Part shown: positions 1 to 10,720 of the stretch, piece after piece
Layout: each line of letters opens with the position of its first letter
How positions within the stretch are numbered: the stretch's first letter is position 1
Assembly: GCF_963678975.1 (NCBI RefSeq)
Contig: NC_089281.1
Location: forward strand, 3,278,926 to 3,342,925
Direction of reading: 5' to 3'
Source: Dysidea avara
Taxonomy: Eukaryota; Porifera; Demospongiae; Dictyoceratida; Dysideidae
Length of the DNA: 64,000 bases
Program-made: the position numbers and the translations under genes
The notes under the pieces: model-generated
The model's database searches: none
Told to the model about the DNA's origin: nothing
The model's input: only the letters and a program-made list of their open reading frames with translations

Positions 1-1651
1 TCAGCCAATCACTACCACTAAATGGCAGGACTTGTAGCAGCTGTGGCCACAGTTTAAGCACGCTTCAGCTACACCGAGAGCATATGACTATACCTGCTAA
101 GTGACCAGCACAGTGTAGTCAGTCATCAACTTGAGCGTTAGCACCAGACTATATTATTTGCTGTAGCTAGACGTGGCAGCGATGTTCAGTAACACATGTA
201 CAGTACACACATATCAGCTAAATCAATAACCAATAATCAAGATGACCAGCTGCGACTAGTACAGCTCACTTGCTGGGAACACCTTGACTAGAACTCCTAG
301 CAATCAAAAAAAAGAAAAACAAACAAAAAACAGACTAGAATATTCTATATCCAGCTAGTCAGGATGTGACAGATAAGCAGCACACTATAACAGCTATGGT
401 GACCACTGAACAAAGCAACCGAGTGAGTCTAGATCTAGTAGCACTACTTCAGGCAACAAGACAAAGTTGCACTAAGGTATTTGATCACTACCACATGCCA
501 GCGGTATCATGCACTAGTTTATTGAAATCACACCAGGCATGGTTAACACACATACTTACACTATAAACAGAGATGTGAGATCGCCCTAAGCAGTATCAGA
601 TTAGTGATACATAGACACATCAGACTGGGCTGTGCCTCAATTCTCCGGATACGGGGAACACGTCATTTATGATTGTGTCAAGAGTACACAAATAGGTGAG
701 CCAATATTACTCACTATGACTGCACTGCGAGCTGGGGACAGAGCGCAACTGCACATCACCTAGGTCATCCCATGACTACAGTGCAAAAAATCCAACAGGC
801 CATGCAGCCACTAAAACGCACTTGCATACACACGTACATTATAGATTAATAACAAGCTATAGCTACGGATACTGATACTGTCAACTTGGCACCACGCTGG
901 TGACACACCAATAGCAAGCAGTCTTAGCATAAGTCATAACTATGACCATAAAACTTCAATCAAACAAAGGCTGTAGTGTCACGCAGCTAAGTATCGATGA
1001 AGCTGGGGTAGTCTGCTGACAGCGGATTGCTCGCCAGACCAGGGCATGGCACTGATACAACATCACTCACTTAAGGTTTTGAAATATATTCCTTTCTATA
1101 CCGGCCAGTATCAACAACCAATAGCAATTTGCAGCTCCTAAACTGTGCTGCTGGCACGGTTTACAGAGGTGGCCAGGTAGCCATGAATAGGCAGACACAC
1201 GTGCTAACCCTATGGCGCTAACGCTTAACAGTGCCTATCAAAGGTGACAAGACCTCATCTGGGCGATAGGAAAACCAAGCTCAAACAAGATGATCATTTT
1301 TGACAAGGTTTAAACTACTCCAACTAGCCACTTAGAACCCCCTGCTACCCCATTATGAGCTTTCTTTGGGCTATGGAACTCTCGTCCAGATAGGCTCGAG
1401 TTAGCTGCAGGGGCCAAAAATCCTACATCGAGCCATACAGATTACAACAAAGGCTCGAAAACGCAATAGCAGCTACGTGCTTGTCACCGACCTGCGTTGA
1501 GAGGGGATCACGTGCACCTGATTAAACAACCTGACCACCTGCCAAAAATATAGTTAATAGCGATACTACCAGCATCTACTAAATGCAATTCGATGAATAC
1601 TTAATACCACCAGCAACCACAATGCGTGATTCGACAAATATGTGCTAACCC
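1..1651. other. no gene recognised
   Basis: AT-rich sequence with an A-rich stretch near 306-331. Only short ORFs without recognisable domains occur. No RNA gene or repeat structure was recognised. Confidence 0.5.
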
Positions 1652-1730
1652 GTTTTTATAGCGTATTTCGTTATATTACTTAGTTACCACAAAAGTAATA
1701 ATATTATGTAACGCGTTACTCCCAACACTG
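1652..1730 (+). repeat. right-end fragment of a hAT-like MITE
   Basis: This stretch ends in CCCAACACTG and closely matches the right-hand 80 bases of the complete MITE at 59599-60120, including the AACGCGTTAC run before the end. The left half is absent, so this is a truncated relic. Confidence 0.75.
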
Positions 1731-1990
1731 CTGCCTGATGCCTTCAGACAAGTGTAACTCGATAAAGGCTAAGGGCTTGATTTTTCACTGTTCAACGTTG
1801 TTTCAGCCCGAGAGGTGCCTTTTGGCATACCACAGTATGTACAATGCATTCTTCTTGGACTTACTAGTGTCCTCCTTTGTGTCCCATTCATCTTTGCTAA
1901 CAGCGAAAAGCCGTCGATTTGGTGGTAGCATGTGATAGCTTCCTTTCATAACGAAAATTGCCCGTATTTTCGTAGTGGCTACTTTGATTG

Positions 1991-2271
1991 CAGAAGTGTT
2001 TTTAAAACAGTTTTTGGTTTGTATTGCTGTATAATGGGTTGAACATAGCCAACAACGAAGCATAATATATGGATACTTCACTTTTCAGACCATAATTTAT
2101 ATGACTGGAGCACACGGCACAAACCCCTTCTTTCAGTATGTGTGGGTTGCAGAGATGCTTTTCGAACAGCTCTCGATTCGTACTGCTGTGTAACGGGTTG
2201 AACATAGCTGACAACGAAGCGTAATGGATACTTCACTTTTCAGACAATATAGCTGGGGTGCACGGCGCCAT
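1991..2271. repeat. imperfect tandem duplication, two units of about 120-135 bp
   Basis: Two copies sharing GGGTTGAACATAGC, ACAACGAAGC and GGATACTTCACTTTTCAGAC start near 1991 and 2150. They differ by substitutions and small indels. No coding sense was found. Confidence 0.7.
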
Positions 2272-2327
2272 TTCAAATGCAGTATGCATCACCAATCATA
2301 ATAATATTATTTACAAAAAAAAATTAA

Positions 2328-2930
2328 CAAGTTCTTCAAAAAAAAATTGGAATTTTTAGCTAGAGTGGGGACCATAGCACATCGATAAAAAGTGCTGAAA
2401 CAAGCTGGAGTAGTGCACGATATTAAATCACAGTAAAATGTTATATCCCTACTGTGCATTTCCATTATGGTATCTTGAAGCACAGTAGGGATATAATACT
2501 TCTTATTGTTTTACTGTGATTTAATATCGTGCACTACTCCAGCTTGTTTCAGCACTTTTTATCGATCAAGGGGTAGTCACTTCCATACCGCCAATTGATG
2601 CGCTCGCGACCGGGATCAAAAAGTTTGATCGACAAAATTTGCCTTGATCACTTGATTTCATCTATTTAAGAGCCTTGATTCTTGATCGTCAACCGTAAAA
2701 CTTAGTAAATTCTCGTGTTTCCCAAAGTTAGCTTTCCAAAGGTGCTTGATTGCCACTTTTGCGAAAGCCTTGATCGCTTGATTCAGTGCAAAAATACCCC
2801 TTGATCGCTTGATTAAATCTTGATCCCGGTCGCAAGCGCATCAATTGATGGTATGGAGGTGACTACCCCTTGTCGATGTGCTATGGTCCCTACTCTAGTA
2901 ATAAATTCCAAAGTTTTTGAAATACTTGTC
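2328..2930. mobile_element. composite fold-back element with two nested inverted repeats
   Basis: The outer arms (about 2328-2381 and 2873-2930) share GGACCATAGCACATCGA in inverted orientation. Inside are two back-to-back hairpins. Hairpin 1 (2381-2566) has nearly perfect 55-bp arms ending in ATCGATAAAAAGTGCTG. Hairpin 2 (2567-2872) has 50-bp arms beginning CAAGGGGTAGTCAC and contains several CTTGATCGCTTGATT-like phrases. No transposase is encoded, so this reads as non-autonomous elements nested in one another. Confidence 0.75.
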
Positions 2931-3644
2931 ATATATAAATATTCATTATGAACTCATCACTGTGTACCGTTACATAGATAGAAGCTGTGTGTGCCTCTAA
3001 TATGCAAGACAAGACTTGAGCCAGTTAGTGGTTGAAAAGCAATGTTGAAAAGGATACGTACATGTGGGGGCAAATTTTATGTCAGTGAGTGTTGTCCAGT
3101 TCAGTAACAGTAACCCAGTATGGATACACCCACTGTGAACGTTACACCTATGGATCACGTCAGGGTCACCAAATATGGCAAGGATGCCATATGGGCGAGC
3201 GGTTGCTCGCGAAGGAGCGTGTTCGGTTGGACCACCACTTGAGCGCAACTTGAGCACTACTAATAAAAGTACAGCTGTACAACATATTTATACACAAATA
3301 GGAAAATGACCTAATTATAAGGTGCTGTGTGTGCATGAGTTCATGTAGCTACAAGGTGAGTCAGCTCTGAGGTAGTTGCCAGTGTAGTGAGCTGGTTGCT
3401 GATGCAACTGCTGTGTCAGGGTCGATAGGTCAGTGAACTGCTGAGTGAGCTGGGTCAATCACTGGCTGCTACACACCCATTCTAGACGACCTGTTTACAA
3501 ATAATTTAATGTGGGCCACACCCTGTGATCTAACACCAATCACTCTCTACGCCCATGGCAACTTCCAGATATAGCTATTGCAGCTACAGCTACTGGATTA
3601 TAGTCAACTTGATTATAGTGGATTAAGATAAGAAGCATAACTAA
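2931..3644. other. no gene recognised
   Basis: Only short ORFs without domain signals. Several TGCTGAGTGAGCTGG-like repetitions near 3350-3470 are too irregular to call a tandem array. Confidence 0.4.
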
Positions 3645-3653
3645 CCTTCAATC

Positions 3654-6366
3654 GGTGGGGTCTATTCTACGGAACGGAACGGAACGGAATGATGGACTAA
3701 ACTGCGGAACGGAATGCTTTCTCAGATTGAAGCTTGCAGCTTACCATTGCTGTACAAGTTATCAGTGGCACTTCCAGCAGGTAATCAAACGTACCCCAAG
3801 AAAGATAAAACGAATTTAAGGATCGATTGTGGGTTCTTGTTGGTTGTCATTAGTAACGAAGTACTAATTGTGGGAATAGCTGACTCAGTGTGTTCATCTT
3901 CGGATATATCAAGTTGTGAACTTAATGCATGACTTGTTTTTACTAGTATGTGAGTTATTTTTACTTACTTTGACTTTAGAATATACAGTCTGAGGCCCAG
4001 CCTTTCTAATCGGCATAAATCAGTATGTGTATAGCTACACTACAAAGGAAACAAGTATGGTGACAAGCTCAGTCTAAGCAGAATCTAAAGGAATTTTGTG
4101 CGGTGTGTGAAGAGCAAACATTCAGTTACCTCAAGGAGGCTATATTGTGTGAACATCAATGATTCATTAACAGAGTAGTGGACTATTGCCAGATATCTCA
4201 GCCTGAGTACTGAGTTGAATTATGGATGGGGTCTATTTTACAGAATGGAGTGTTTTCTGAATCAACTTTCAGCTTGGCTAGCTGCTATCATTGCTGAAAT
4301 TGCATTTTATCAGTGGAACCTCCAGGAAAATAGAATAGGATAATTATAAAACATTAATTAAATGATTGTTCTACTACCTGATAAATTAAGCAGGTCTCTT
4401 CAATTCATTTATTACATGACCAAGGCAAGTTTTGTTACTACAATGCAGTAGCCAATTGGATGTCAGTTGTTTCTGCTTATCTTGACAAGATAAATAGTTT
4501 AGAAGACCACTCAATTTCTTCAGTTTCAGATGATTATATCCACAGAGAAATTAACTAGAAAGTTACTGGTGACATGAAAAGGCTAGGTGATCATGACTTT
4601 ATTCAGTCTAATAAACAGAATATATGGTTGATTGAGTGAGGTATCACTTTCAGAATGTTCAGACAACCAGTGATGAGATGCATAGATTCATCGAATTTTT
4701 GTTGCGGTTGGAGACATTAAATATCCAAAAACAAACTGACTGTATAATATTAATTCATTTTCTTTATATTTTCTCAATTTTGAGCCTGTATACAAATAAT
4801 TGAATTTTCCTAGTCAATAGAAATCCTAGAATAAGATGGGAGAGAAACTTATCTTTGTTTACCTATACTGTACAACCAAGAGTTCATAATATTTGTATGG
4901 GGGAGAGTGTCTAACTCTCAGTATGGCCTGTACAAACACCCTGTGTAAAGTTCACCTTTCATCAAGTCAACACCTTTACTGGGGGATAGAAAACTGTTGA
5001 TTAGTGTTGCTGAAGGTAAAGCCTTTGTTCTGAAATAAGGCCAAGGTGTTACTTTAAGCAGGGTGTTTGGTGAATGCATTCAAGTTAGACACTCTCCACC
5101 TTATTATGAACTCTTGGTACAATTTCAAAGGAAAATGAAGAAAACATACAGATAAATCAATAAAATCACCACAATAAGGTGAATTACAGACTAGTGAGAT
5201 CTTGGTTAATTAACGACAGTGGTTGGAGATTAAAAGTGTGGTAACTTCTTGCTCTTGAATATGTTGCAAAGTGGAAGTACAAATCAAAATGGGATATCAA
5301 TTTCATTATGAAAAATTTGTATACATAAATAATCTAACATTACTATTTCATTTGTCCTCCACTTAAATATGCTACAACAATACTAGTGTCAGTACATTGG
5401 CAGTGAGTCTACCTTGAAATCTTAACTCTAGAGTAGATCCAACACAGGACAGCCCGCACTGTAACAAATACATGTGATCCCACTGTAATTTCATGGACCA
5501 GCTGGACTGGGAATCACTTGAAAATAGACGAAAAAATTTAACCTGTTTTGTTTGAAGTGAAGCATGTGAAATGTTACACTTAAGAAATCCTAGGATTCTT
5601 AGGTGGTATGTAATTAATGTGAGTGTTCCATTTCAGGTCTGACTAGATACATTGAAATTACACACACATCCTGGTCCAAATCATGTTTGCCTGGTGGCTA
5701 CGGGCATGGTTTCACATGCAGCTTATAATTGAGATTTGGCTGATCTTGGAGTTTTGGCATTTACCCTGATTCAAGGCTAGCAGTCAGACACATCCTTGAA
5801 TTGTGCAACAGATAAAATCAGCTCACTATTGAATACGGCATTAGTCCACTGCACCACCTGTTAATATACAAATAACTCCATGCATACACTTCAGTGATGT
5901 TTGCAGAATATACCCTCCTTGCGGTCTGCCAAAATATTTGCTCCTCACACACTGCACAAAATTCTTCAAGTTTCAATTCAGCTGGCTCTTTCCTGTTACC
6001 AGTATCTTCCTGCTTGCTTTATTTGTACACTGACTTATGACTTGAAAGGCCAGCCCAGACTGTTTTCTAAAGTCTAAATAAGAAAAACAGCTCACATAAA
6101 GTTCCCTTCTATAGATGAACCATGGATGAACATCACTGATACAGCTCATCCCACAATTAATACTTCGTTACTAATGACAACCAACAAAAACCCACAATCG
6201 ATCCGTTAATTCTTTATATCTTATGTTTAATCACCCACTGGAGGTGCCACTGCTAACTTATAAGGGCAGTTTCAGCAATGGTAAGTTGCAAGCTTCAATT
6301 TGAGAAAGTGTTCCGTTCCGTGGTTTAGTCCATCATTTCGTTCCGTTCCGTAGAATAGACCCCACC
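3654..6366. mobile_element. MULE-like TIR element 1 (9-bp TSD)
   Basis: The termini are inverted copies beginning GGTGGGGTCTATTCTACGG, with alternating GGAACGGAAC motifs. The element is flanked by a perfect 9-bp direct repeat CCTTCAATC (3645-3653 and 6367-6375). The arms extend about 500 bp inwards as a diverged inverted repeat. A related GGGTCTATTTTACAG fragment lies near 4228. No transposase-like ORF is visible, so it is non-autonomous. Long TIRs with a 9-bp TSD are the Mutator/MULE signature; that assignment is inference. Confidence 0.85.
4876..5117. mobile_element. small MITE inside MULE-like element 1
   Basis: The inverted ends CCAAGAGTTCATAATA and GGAGAGTGTCTAACT are flanked by direct repeats TACAA (4871-4875 and 5118-5122). 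It is 242 bp with no coding capacity. It lies inside the larger element and is therefore younger. Confidence 0.75.
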
Positions 6367-6472
6367 CCTTCAATCTTGCATAACACGATTGTGACAGACT
6401 GGCAATTCCTCGATCACGGATCATAAATTTCTTCCTTCGGCGTCTCCAAAATTTACTTTTCCTGGCTGACCC

Positions 6473-7161
6473 TAGTCTCGCGTGGCCAGACCGCTTTATC
6501 TCCGTCACGGCGCTTATCGATTAGAGATTATAAGCGCCTACTCCGAAAATAGTCTCGCGTGGCCAGACCGCTTTATCTCCGTCACGGCGCTTATTGATTA
6601 GAGATTATAAGCGCCTACTCCGAAAAAGGGTCTGGTCCAGAATCAATACGTAAACTTGTTTTCACACCCCAAGCTAGAGCTCGGGGTGTTTAATTAACCT
6701 TCGTCATAAAACGTATACTTCCTTTTAACTTTCAAGCCATGTACGCACTGGAAATGCCATGAACGATTGCCGGTAGCTAACGGTGATGAGAGCCACTGGG
6801 GCTGGTTTTCTAAGGTTGAAAAGGACACGGGTTGATTCTTTGTTCAGTTCTCCTTTCGCCTTTTCGTTTTCACAAGGAATCGTTCTGTGACCTTTTCAAC
6901 CGTAGAAAAACAGCCTCAGTGTCTCTCATCACTGCTACCGGAAATCGTTCATGGCATTTCCAGTGCGTACGTGGCTTGAAAGTTAAAAGGAAGTATACAT
7001 TTTATGACGAAGGTTAATTAAACACCCCGAGCTCTAGCTTGGGGTGTGAAAACAAGTTTACGTATTGATTCTGGACCAGACCCTTTTTGGGAGTAGGCGC
7101 TTATAATCTCTAATTGATAAGCGCCGTGACGGAGAAAAAGAGGTCTGGCCACGCGAGACTA
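6473..7161. mobile_element. MULE-like fold-back element 2 (9-bp TSD GGCTGACCC)
   Basis: It begins TAGTCTCGCGTGGCCAGACC and ends in the reverse complement. A perfect 9-bp repeat GGCTGACCC flanks it (6464-6472 and 7162-7170). Almost the whole 689 bp is one imperfect palindrome with a centre near 6850. The terminal 77 bases of the left arm are tandemly duplicated (6473-6549 and 6550-6626) but are single on the right. No ORF of note. Confidence 0.9.
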
Positions 7162-7314
7162 GGCTGACCCCACGTACGTGTGATAGTGATTCGCACCGTG
7201 GATTACTTCGATTACAGTGCATACCTGCGGGATAGTGTTTCTGATTCCTTGAATTAGAGCTGAAAGCGTTGCAAATGCTTTACTTGATAGTCTCGTGGCG
7301 CCCGACCCTAAAAA

Positions 7315-8701
7315 TAGAGATTTTCAACTAAATTAAATAACTAACATTCCATGCATTCATTAGTATGACAAATATTGTGCTATTTTTCAGGTTCATTTTA
7401 GTCCAAACCCCACCTCAATCGGTGGTTCCTATCGAAAGATATAAGTAAAAGAAGTTGACAGTTTGATGATTTTTGTGTACAGCATTTTCAATGCTTTTTA
7501 TGTATATCACATGGCACCAAACACAATATTCAAAGTGTCATAAATCTAGATAGAAAACTATTAATAACATAAAATTTTCACCACGTATCTATTTTATGGA
7601 CAACAGCATATGAGCTAGGTAAAACCTCTCAAGAGTGACCACTTCTTTGTAGACTGACCACTCAGAATATTACACGAATAAAGCAAGTGATTCACAAATA
7701 AAACTGTGTATATTGTGTAACACTAAGTATACACAGGTACCTAATACATTTTCAGGGATAGCTAGCTAGAAAAATCAGTAATACTATATAACATGGTAAG
7801 TAGTGACATCACAAGTCACAATCAACAAATACTTTGGAAACATGACAATCAGATAAAATATAAGACCAATATTATTTAAAAAATTGATTTGTTTGGACAC
7901 TGTTCAGCTTTATTTGTCACATTGTAAGCACTAAGGATGATAATTATTATATAACACAATGACATCAGTATACTACAAAGAGAAATTATAAATAGTTTCT
8001 GACCAAAATTACAATCACTGAAGCTGCTATAAAATGGATCAAAACAGCAATAAATACACCAGAATATAACAACAGGTAAGTGTGAAGCCATGCAAGGCTG
8101 TTAACACGTGCCAGTCTCCACTTTTGAAAAAATTACGTCCAACCTTGAACCTTATATTGCAATTCCGCACAAGACAACAAACTGCTCACCTTCAAACTAT
8201 ACTTGCATCAATGCAGAGGGATGCCTTGAAGTCCCGGGTGATTGTAATGCTGGATTCTGAACAGTGCTAGTTGGCGATTTACCTTTTAAAGAGCCATATT
8301 TTCGTCGTAATCCAACTTCAATCGTCCTCCAATCAAAAAACACATGGCAGAATCGAAATCAGCGTATAGGGTTTGCCCAGGAACACTTTTTTCGTCCTCG
8401 TCAGCCATAGGTTCACGCAGAAACACTCGGAAACTTTGGCTATCACCGGTGCCGCATTTTTCCAATTAGAATTACGTATGCAATTATTTGTATGGGATCC
8501 CTATGGGGATTTTTATTTCTCAAACTTTGATTTGACATATTTCAATAAATACCGCATGGATTTTAATTCAGTAAAGTGCATTACGAAGTATGAAGTATTG
8601 ACTACCATTAACTGGAACGGCAGCTTGTGAAACATTTATTGAAGGTGTGTAATTTAAGTAGCAAAAATATGTGCGAAAAATTGGTTGGTTGGAAATCGCT
8701 A
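7315..8701. mobile_element. hAT-like insertion in the left arm of MULE-like element 3
   Basis: The ends TAGAGATTTTCAACTAA and its diverged inverse (14 of 17 positions match) are flanked by CTAAAAA (7308-7314 and 8702-8708). The excised sequence would read straight through the MULE-like arm. TIRs of the TAG-purine-G type and a 7-8 bp TSD suggest hAT, but the duplication is 7 rather than 8 bp as read. No transposase was recognised. Confidence 0.7.
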
Positions 8702-8778
8702 CTAAAAAGAGGGTCTGGTGAAACTGTGTACAAAAAATTTGAGCTCTAGAATGTTTATGAACATGAGAAACATGTCTT

Positions 8779-10720
8779 CTAGATGATGGCACATTTATAG
8801 GTACTAGATCTTGTCTTCGCGCATTACTTTCACATTTTACTGAGTCGGGTCCCAGTTTTGGTCTTTAGGCCCTTATTCGGTGATTATTAGTTTCTCATCC
8901 ACCGCCCGCATCCTTCTTAAGCTACCGCATGGTAAGCCATTATTTACTCTGTGCATGCTCAGAAGAACACGTGATGCCAAACTCTTATAATTTTTTGTTG
9001 ATGAACGCTACAATGCGCTATATATCGCCAGGAGAACTGTTGTTTTCCTTAGCAAATTGCTGCAGTGCCAGTTGCAATCGTGTTCTATCGACTTCGCTTT
9101 CAGTTGACTGTCGAAAAACAGTTGGCGATCACGAAAAGTAGAATCAGCTGGTGAAGGAAATGTTTGTAGTAAGAAAGAAAGACAATTTGGACAAGGTCTG
9201 TACATCAGTGAAAATAATGGCATAATGGTAATACCCTCCCGCCCGCATCATAATAATTAGAAAGGCTGGATGAGAAACTAATAATCACCAAATAGGGGCC
9301 TTACATCAATCTATCCAAGTGTGAACTATACTGGCCTTCTGGTGACACTTCTTTTCCTAACTTTCATCCTGCCATCAAGCGTATCAACCCCAAGAACAGT
9401 GGTTTGGAGCTTCTTGGATCTCCTATTTGGGGACCTCCACAGTTTTTCGATGCCTTTTTATCTGTTCAATTTGATAAAATAGTTGCAATTCAGGATAAAT
9501 TGGTTGACCTCGAGGACCCTCAAGTAGAGTTGCATCTGCTTAGGAGCTGTCTTAGCGTTTGCAAGGTCACTCACCTTTTACGTTGTGTGCCATCTTCCTC
9601 TTTGGGTTCCTTTCCCTCACATTTTGACCTTAGGTTGAGAGAATGCCTTAGTAGAATCTTGTGTTGTGGAATTTCTGATAGTAGTTGGACACAAGCCACC
9701 TTGCCATTTAGGTTAGGAGGCCTGGGCCTACGTGAATCTGAGCGTTCTGCTGCTCCTGCATTTGTGGGGTCCTGTAATTCTTCCCGTATTTTAGTGTCGC
9801 GTTTAGTGGAAACTTTTGATGTTTTTATGCCATTTCCCGGGGAAGATTGTTCCCTCGCTTTCTTCGAAGGTATGTCTGTTTCTGTGTTGCAAAACTCCTC
9901 TCAAACTGACCTTCAAGCCATTTTAGATGATTCACTTTTTAAACAGCTTGCAAGCAGTTCCACCATTCGTGATCAAGCACATCTGCGTGCTTTATCACAT
10001 TCTTCTGGCACCAGCAGTGGTTGGCTTAAAGCACTTCCACAGCCTGCTTTGGGTCTAGCTATTCCTCCTCACGATTTTACTATAGCTTTATGTTTGTGGC
10101 TTGGCATTCCTTTGTTCCCTTCTTTACCACTCTGTACTTGTCTATCTGTCATTGACCAGTTTGGTGATCATCTGCTGGGGTGCTCTCATGGTCCCTTGAG
10201 GATCCAGCGTCATAATGCTTTAGTGTCTGTTGTACACCATGCCTTGCTCCAAGATCACCCTGGTGTTCTTAGGGAGCAAGGCATTCCATCTGACCGATCT
10301 CGTCCTGGCGACATATACCACCCTGACTTTCATCTTGGTCGACCTGCCTATTTTGATTTCTTCGTCAGGAGTACCGCTCAGTCTGCTGTCATATCTTCTG
10401 CTTCTTCTCAGGCTGGGGTGGCTGCTGCTGTTGGTGAGATAGCTAAGGACAACCAATACCAGGACATTGTAAATGATAATGGAGGAGATTTTATCCCTCT
10501 TGTATGTGAGACCTTTGGTGTTTGGTCACCATATGCCCTATCAATTTTAGGATCCATAGCTGACAGAACAACTGTTAGAAACGGTTTACCTAGAAAGTTT
10601 GCTAGGCGCCAACTTCTCCAGCAACTGTCTGTGACTTTGTGGAGGTACAATGCAAAAATGATACTCCGCCAGTATTCGCTTACTGCTGAGGACGAATTTC
10701 CTGACTTTGACATTGGTTAA
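8779..10720 (+). pseudogene. retroelement B1 polyprotein remnant: RT motif C, thumb, zinc knuckle, PD-(D/E)XK-like nuclease
   Basis: The remnant opens at the reverse transcriptase catalytic motif (LDDGTFIG, 8779-8802) and continues ESGPSFGL before a 433-bp MITE at 8868-9300. It resumes in frame as YINLSKCELYWPSGD and stays open to the stop at 10720. After the thumb (ELLGSPIWG) comes a CTC...GDHLLGC knuckle at about residues 255-272 of the 438-residue uninterrupted part. A block RPGDIYHPDF...YFDFFVRS follows, resembling the D...D-x-K/R core of restriction-like endonucleases. The palm before motif C is missing, so it cannot be active. The nuclease reading is inference from architecture (knuckle then PD-D/EXK, as in R2-type elements). 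Related copies are B2 and B3; family A shares the layout. Confidence 0.75.
8868..9300. mobile_element. PIF/Harbinger-like MITE interrupting retroelement B1 (TTA TSD)
   Basis: The inverted ends (left GGCCCTTATTCGGTGATT) have about 37 bp of TIR and are flanked by TTA at 8865-8867 and 9301-9303. Removing the MITE and one TTA rejoins the B1 reading frame as SFGL-Y-INLSK. TTA target and GG-starting TIR fit PIF/Harbinger. No transposase ORF. Confidence 0.88.

Noticed and set aside
9404-10720. A 438-residue intact host gene
   Set aside because: It is the downstream part of retroelement B1; the TSD and the interrupted upstream RT motif show this.
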